Shown here piece by piece: positions 24,797 to 27,742 of a stretch of DNA of 27,742 bases. The translations under genes were made by a program, and so were the position numbers. Numbering within the stretch: position 1 is the first letter of the stretch; each line of letters opens with the position of its first letter. A model generated the notes under the pieces. It saw only the letters and a list, made by a program, of their open reading frames with translations, had not been told where the DNA came from and did not search any database. The stretch comes from an uncultured Eubacteriales bacterium (GTDB lineage: Bacteria > Bacillota > Clostridia > Oscillospirales > CAG-272): contig CAKRMZ010000019.1 of NCBI GenBank assembly GCA_934365155.1, positions 1 to 27,742 on the forward strand. The letters run 5' to 3'.

Positions 24797-25927
24797 ATGA
24801 TAAAAAGTAATCGCAGGAAAAAAAGAACAAAGACGGTAATTTGCTTATTTATTCTTGTTTTTTTGATTCTGCTTGCTGTTTGTGCAGTGATATATATTAA
24901 ACGCTACCGGCCCGAGCCCGATTCGGAAATCCCGTTTGATATCGGGGAAGAGGATTATAAGCCGAGCGTGGATTCTTCTGTTGGAGAATTTCAGCGCAAA
25001 TCGGAGGTTTATAATATTTTGGTAGTCGGTAAGGATAAGGTCGCTCTGAATACAGACATTATGATGCTTGTCAATATTGATGCACAAAATCAGCAGGTTA
25101 CGGTTTTGCAGCTTCCGAGAGATACGTACTTTGACGGAAACAAGCTGAATGCTCAGTATGCTGCGCATTATCTGGCGTCATCGGATTCGGATAAGCAAGT
25201 GCAAAGCGGTATGGAAGGCCTGAAAAAGGACATTGAAAAGACCTTATGTGTTAAAATTGATTATACTGCTTTGGTCACATTAGAAGGGTTTTCTTCTATT
25301 GTGGATTTGATCGGCGGCGTTGAAGTGGATGTGCCCTTTGATATGAAGTATAACGATCCGGCTCAGGATCTGTATATTGATATTAAAGCTGGAAAGCAGC
25401 GCCTTGACGGCGAGACCGCCGTGAAGTTTGTTCGTTTTCGAAACAGTTTTGTTGAGGGCGACCTTGGACGTATGGATTCCACAAAACTATTTTTATCCGC
25501 TTTTCTTGCACAGTTTAAGAAAAATTTAAATATCAGTACACTTCCCAGAATGGTATCGGCGGCAATCAAAAATGTGACTACCACAATGTCTTTAATGGAT
25601 ATTGTTTATTTCGGTGAAATTGCATTGAATTTAGATTTAAATAATGTTTCATTTCTTACATTGCCGGGGCTTGACGCCCGTGAATACGGCGATTCCGGAC
25701 GCTGGTTTTACATTGCGCACCGTGCGGATTGCCTGAATGCGGTAAACCGTTATATTAATCTGTATACTTCAGATATATCCTCATCGATTTTTGATAAAAA
25801 TACTGCGCTTTGCGATCAGTCCAAGACAAAATTTAAGGAAATTTATTATGCAAAGGCGTCGGAGAATCTGAAAAAATATACGGCGTCGGATATTCAAGAG
25901 AACGGAATCGATATTTTACACTATTGA
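24797..25927 (+). CDS. LytR-CpsA-Psr (LCP) family wall glycopolymer transferase, copy 2
   Basis: A 376-residue LCP protein with a very short basic tail and a membrane segment at about 13-34. The outer domain has YNILVVGKDKVALNTDIMML, then LPRDTYFDGN and KFVRFRNSFVEGDLGR. It shares the insert VEVDVPFDMKYNDP and the ending NGIDILHY with copy 1 (DSIDIPHY), so the two arose by duplication. By eye they are about 40-45% identical in the LCP domain. Its cytoplasmic tail is about 40 residues shorter. The spacing to copy 1 is 25 bases, with AAGGAG 11 bases before the ATG. Substrate polymer is unknown. Confidence 0.92.
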   Translation: MIKSNRRKKRTKTVICLFILVFLILLAVCAVIYIKRYRPEPDSEIPFDIGEEDYKPSVDSSVGEFQRKSEVYNILVVGKDKVALNTDIMMLVNIDAQNQQVTVLQLPRDTYFDGNKLNAQYAAHYLASSDSDKQVQSGMEGLKKDIEKTLCVKIDYTALVTLEGFSSIVDLIGGVEVDVPFDMKYNDPAQDLYIDIKAGKQRLDGETAVKFVRFRNSFVEGDLGRMDSTKLFLSAFLAQFKKNLNISTLPRMVSAAIKNVTTTMSLMDIVYFGEIALNLDLNNVSFLTLPGLDAREYGDSGRWFYIAHRADCLNAVNRYINLYTSDISSSIFDKNTALCDQSKTKFKEIYYAKASENLKKYTASDIQENGIDILHY

Positions 25928-25938
25928 GGAGAAAAAAG

Positions 25939-26370
25939 ATGAATGCTTTTGATGAGAACGTAGAAATACAAGAGAGCCAAAGCAGTGCAGTGGCGGGGAA
26001 AATAAAACCCCAGACACCCAAGGAGATTGCCGATTGTATTATGAATATTCTTGAAGAGCACAAGGCTTTTGATATTAAATTGCTGAAGGTCGCCGAAAAA
26101 ACGGTGATAGCAGACTATTTTATCTTGTGCTCGGCATCTTCCAATACTCAAGTGAAATCTTTAGCCGGTGAAATTGAATTTAAGATGGGAGAACTTGGCT
26201 GCTCCCCGATTCATGCAGACGGGATGCGGGATGATAATTGGGTAGTAATTGATTACGGTTCGGTTATGGTACATGTGTTCCACCGTAATGCACGTGAATT
26301 TTATAATCTTGAAAAGCTTTGGTGTATGCCCGATTCATTATCGGAACAAAAAGATTCTCAACACGAATGA
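25939..26370 (+). CDS. rsfS: Ribosomal silencing factor RsfS
   Basis: A 143-residue protein of the RsfS/Iojap family, which binds L14 on the 50S subunit and blocks joining to 30S when nutrients are short. A 20-residue variable start leads into the domain: EIADCIMNILEEHKAFDIKL, then VIADYFILCSASSNTQVKSL, DDNWVVIDYGSVMVHVFH and the end REFYNLEKLW. The ATG at 25939 lies 7 bases after GAGGAG. A TTG at 25924 would overlap the LCP stop and has no site of its own. It usually sits next to yqeK; here two LCP genes come between. Confidence 0.96.
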   Translation: MNAFDENVEIQESQSSAVAGKIKPQTPKEIADCIMNILEEHKAFDIKLLKVAEKTVIADYFILCSASSNTQVKSLAGEIEFKMGELGCSPIHADGMRDDNWVVIDYGSVMVHVFHRNAREFYNLEKLWCMPDSLSEQKDSQHE

Positions 26371-26405
26371 TTACTGCTTGGAATTTGACATAGGAGATAA
26401 ATTTT

Positions 26406-27742
26406 ATGAAATATGATTTTAAAGAGATAGAACAAAAATGGCAGAATGAGTGGGAAAAGGCCGGAATATTTGAGGCATCGGAGGATCACTCAAAAAAGAA
26501 ATTCTATGCGCTTGTTGAATTCCCGTATCCAAGCGGAGCCGGAATGCATGTCGGACATATTAAGGCCTATTCCGGTTTGGAGGTTGTTTCACGCAAGCGG
26601 AGAATGCAGGGCTATAATGTTCTGTTCCCGATTGGCTTTGATGCATTTGGTCTGCCTACGGAAAACTATGCGATTAAAACCGGAATTCACCCCCGGAAGG
26701 TAACCGATCAAAATATTGCGAAATTCACCTCCCAGCTGAAGCGAGTGGGCTTTTCCTTTGATTGGTCTCGGGTTATTGACACCACTTCAGAGGATTATTA
26801 TAAATGGACACAGTGGATTTTTCGCAAAATGTTTGACGCCGGCTTGGTATTTCGGGCTACTACATTAGTAAACTACTGCCCTCATTGCAAGGTGGTTCTT
26901 TCCAATGAGGATTCCCAAGGCGGCAAATGTGATATCTGTCACAGCGAAATCGTTCAAAAATCAAAGGATGTATGGTATCTTCGTATTACCGAATATGCCG
27001 ATAAGCTGCTTGACGGATTGAAAAAAGTCGATTATCTTCCGAATGTAAAATTGCAACAGGAGAACTGGATTGGGCGGAGCGAGGGTGCGTTTGTAAACTT
27101 TCCGCTGACAAATTGCGAAGACCGGTTGCGAATCTATACAACGCGGTGTGACACGATGTTCGGTGCGACTTTTATGGTTATTGCACCGGAGCATCCGATT
27201 ATTGAGAAATACAGCGACAGAATTCAGAATATTAATGAGTTAAATGCATATAAAGAGCTTTGTTCCAAGAAGACGGAATTTGAACGCACACAGCTTGTAA
27301 AGGATAAAAGCGGTGTTAAAATTGAGGGAATTGCTGCTATCAATCCGGTCAACGGCAAAGAAATTCCGATTTTTATTTCCGATTATGTGATGATGGGATA
27401 CGGCACCGGTGCCATTATGGCAGTGCCGGCACACGATGACCGCGATTATGATTTTGCGAAAAAGTTCGGCATTGATATTATTCCTGTCATTGAGGGCGGC
27501 GATATCAGCAAAGAAGCATATACCGGCGACGGCAAGATGATCAATTCCGATTTCCTTAACGGCATAGCTACCAAAAAGGAAGCCATTGCCGCGATGCTTG
27601 ATTTCTTGAAGAAAAACGGAATCGGCGAAAAGGGCGTTCAATATAAAATGAAGGATTGGGCGTTTAACCGTCAGCGCTATTGGGGTGAGCCGATCCCGAT
27701 TATCCATTGCCCGCATTGCGGTATGGTTGGTGTCCCCTATGA
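26406..27742 (+). CDS. leuS: Leucyl-tRNA synthetase, N-terminal part (runs off the window)
   Basis: The first 445 codons of a class I synthetase that charges tRNA-Leu. The HIGH motif appears as HVGH in EFPYPSGAGMHVGH. A zinc-binding module follows with four Cys (CPHC and CDIC). NWIGRSEGAF leads into the CP1 editing domain, which has TTRCDT, retaining the Thr that bars leucine, and GTGAIMAVPAHDDRDY, retaining the universal Asp. After it the catalytic fold resumes with FNRQRYWGEPIPI. The KMSKS loop and anticodon domain are beyond the window. The sequence is clearly of bacterial LeuRS layout. GGAGA lies about 10 bases before the ATG. It follows rsfS by 35 bases. Confidence 0.95.
   Translation, partial: MKYDFKEIEQKWQNEWEKAGIFEASEDHSKKKFYALVEFPYPSGAGMHVGHIKAYSGLEVVSRKRRMQGYNVLFPIGFDAFGLPTENYAIKTGIHPRKVTDQNIAKFTSQLKRVGFSFDWSRVIDTTSEDYYKWTQWIFRKMFDAGLVFRATTLVNYCPHCKVVLSNEDSQGGKCDICHSEIVQKSKDVWYLRITEYADKLLDGLKKVDYLPNVKLQQENWIGRSEGAFVNFPLTNCEDRLRIYTTRCDTMFGATFMVIAPEHPIIEKYSDRIQNINELNAYKELCSKKTEFERTQLVKDKSGVKIEGIAAINPVNGKEIPIFISDYVMMGYGTGAIMAVPAHDDRDYDFAKKFGIDIIPVIEGGDISKEAYTGDGKMINSDFLNGIATKKEAIAAMLDFLKKNGIGEKGVQYKMKDWAFNRQRYWGEPIPIIHCPHCGMVGVPY

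Noticed and set aside
27240..27716. A 158-codon - strand frame opposite leuS.
   Set aside because: Shadow of the CP1 editing domain of LeuRS, whose motifs are all in the + frame.
1..27742. CRISPR arrays, tRNA or rRNA genes, insertion sequences, phage genes, toxin-antitoxin or defence systems, biosynthetic clusters.
   Set aside because: Looked for on both strands; gaps between genes are short and fully described, and no repeats or matching genes are visible. I do not claim an undescribed system here.

Overview
The window is 27.7 kb of dense chromosomal DNA with about 45% G+C by eye. It reads as a member of the Clostridia; Oscillospirales is my best guess, with low certainty at that rank. The grounds are TrmFO, the infC-rpmI-rplT-methylase-dprA-topA-trmFO order, an FtsY without an acidic A domain, and the nadD-yqeK-LCP-rsfS-leuS order. 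Nearly every gene is core and recognisable. I see no tRNA or rRNA gene, insertion sequence, phage gene, CRISPR array or toxin-antitoxin pair.

Region 1 (1-5580, + strand) is a phosphate uptake and sensing operon: the end of pstC, then pstA, a pyridoxal/pyridoxamine kinase-like gene, pstB, phoU, and a PhoP/PhoR-like response regulator and histidine kinase. From pstA to the kinase each gene overlaps the next by 1-4 bases. The vitamin B6 kinase gene between the Pst permease and its ATPase is the least expected item in the window. A two-way terminator separates this operon from region 2.

Region 2 (5682-7342, - strand) is tsaE-tsaB-rpiB: two proteins of tRNA t6A synthesis and ribose-5-phosphate isomerase B. 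About 310 bases without a coding sequence (7343-7652) hold the likely tsaE promoter, a strong promoter reading the other way, and a structured leader ending in a terminator that touches the infC ribosome binding site.

Region 3 (7653-16516, + strand) holds infC (AUU start), rpmI and rplT, closed by a terminator. It continues with a SpoU-type rRNA methyltransferase, dprA, topA, trmFO, plsX and rnc, followed by another terminator.

Region 4 (16609-27742, + strand) starts at a good promoter for smc. It continues with ftsY, rdgB, yhbY, nadD, yqeK, two adjacent LytR-CpsA-Psr (LCP) genes, rsfS and the first 445 codons of leuS. Spacing is tight enough for one long transcript of growth-linked functions: chromosome segregation, protein targeting, nucleotide clean-up, ribosome maturation, NAD synthesis, wall polymer attachment and leucyl-tRNA charging.

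I found no convincing undescribed system. The items most worth a second look are the B6 kinase gene in the pst operon, the infC leader with its competing pairings, and the tandem LCP pair. Several database-style start sites should be moved: infC to 7653, smc to 16687, rdgB to 21248, the first LCP gene to 23440, rsfS to 25939 and rpiB to 6137.
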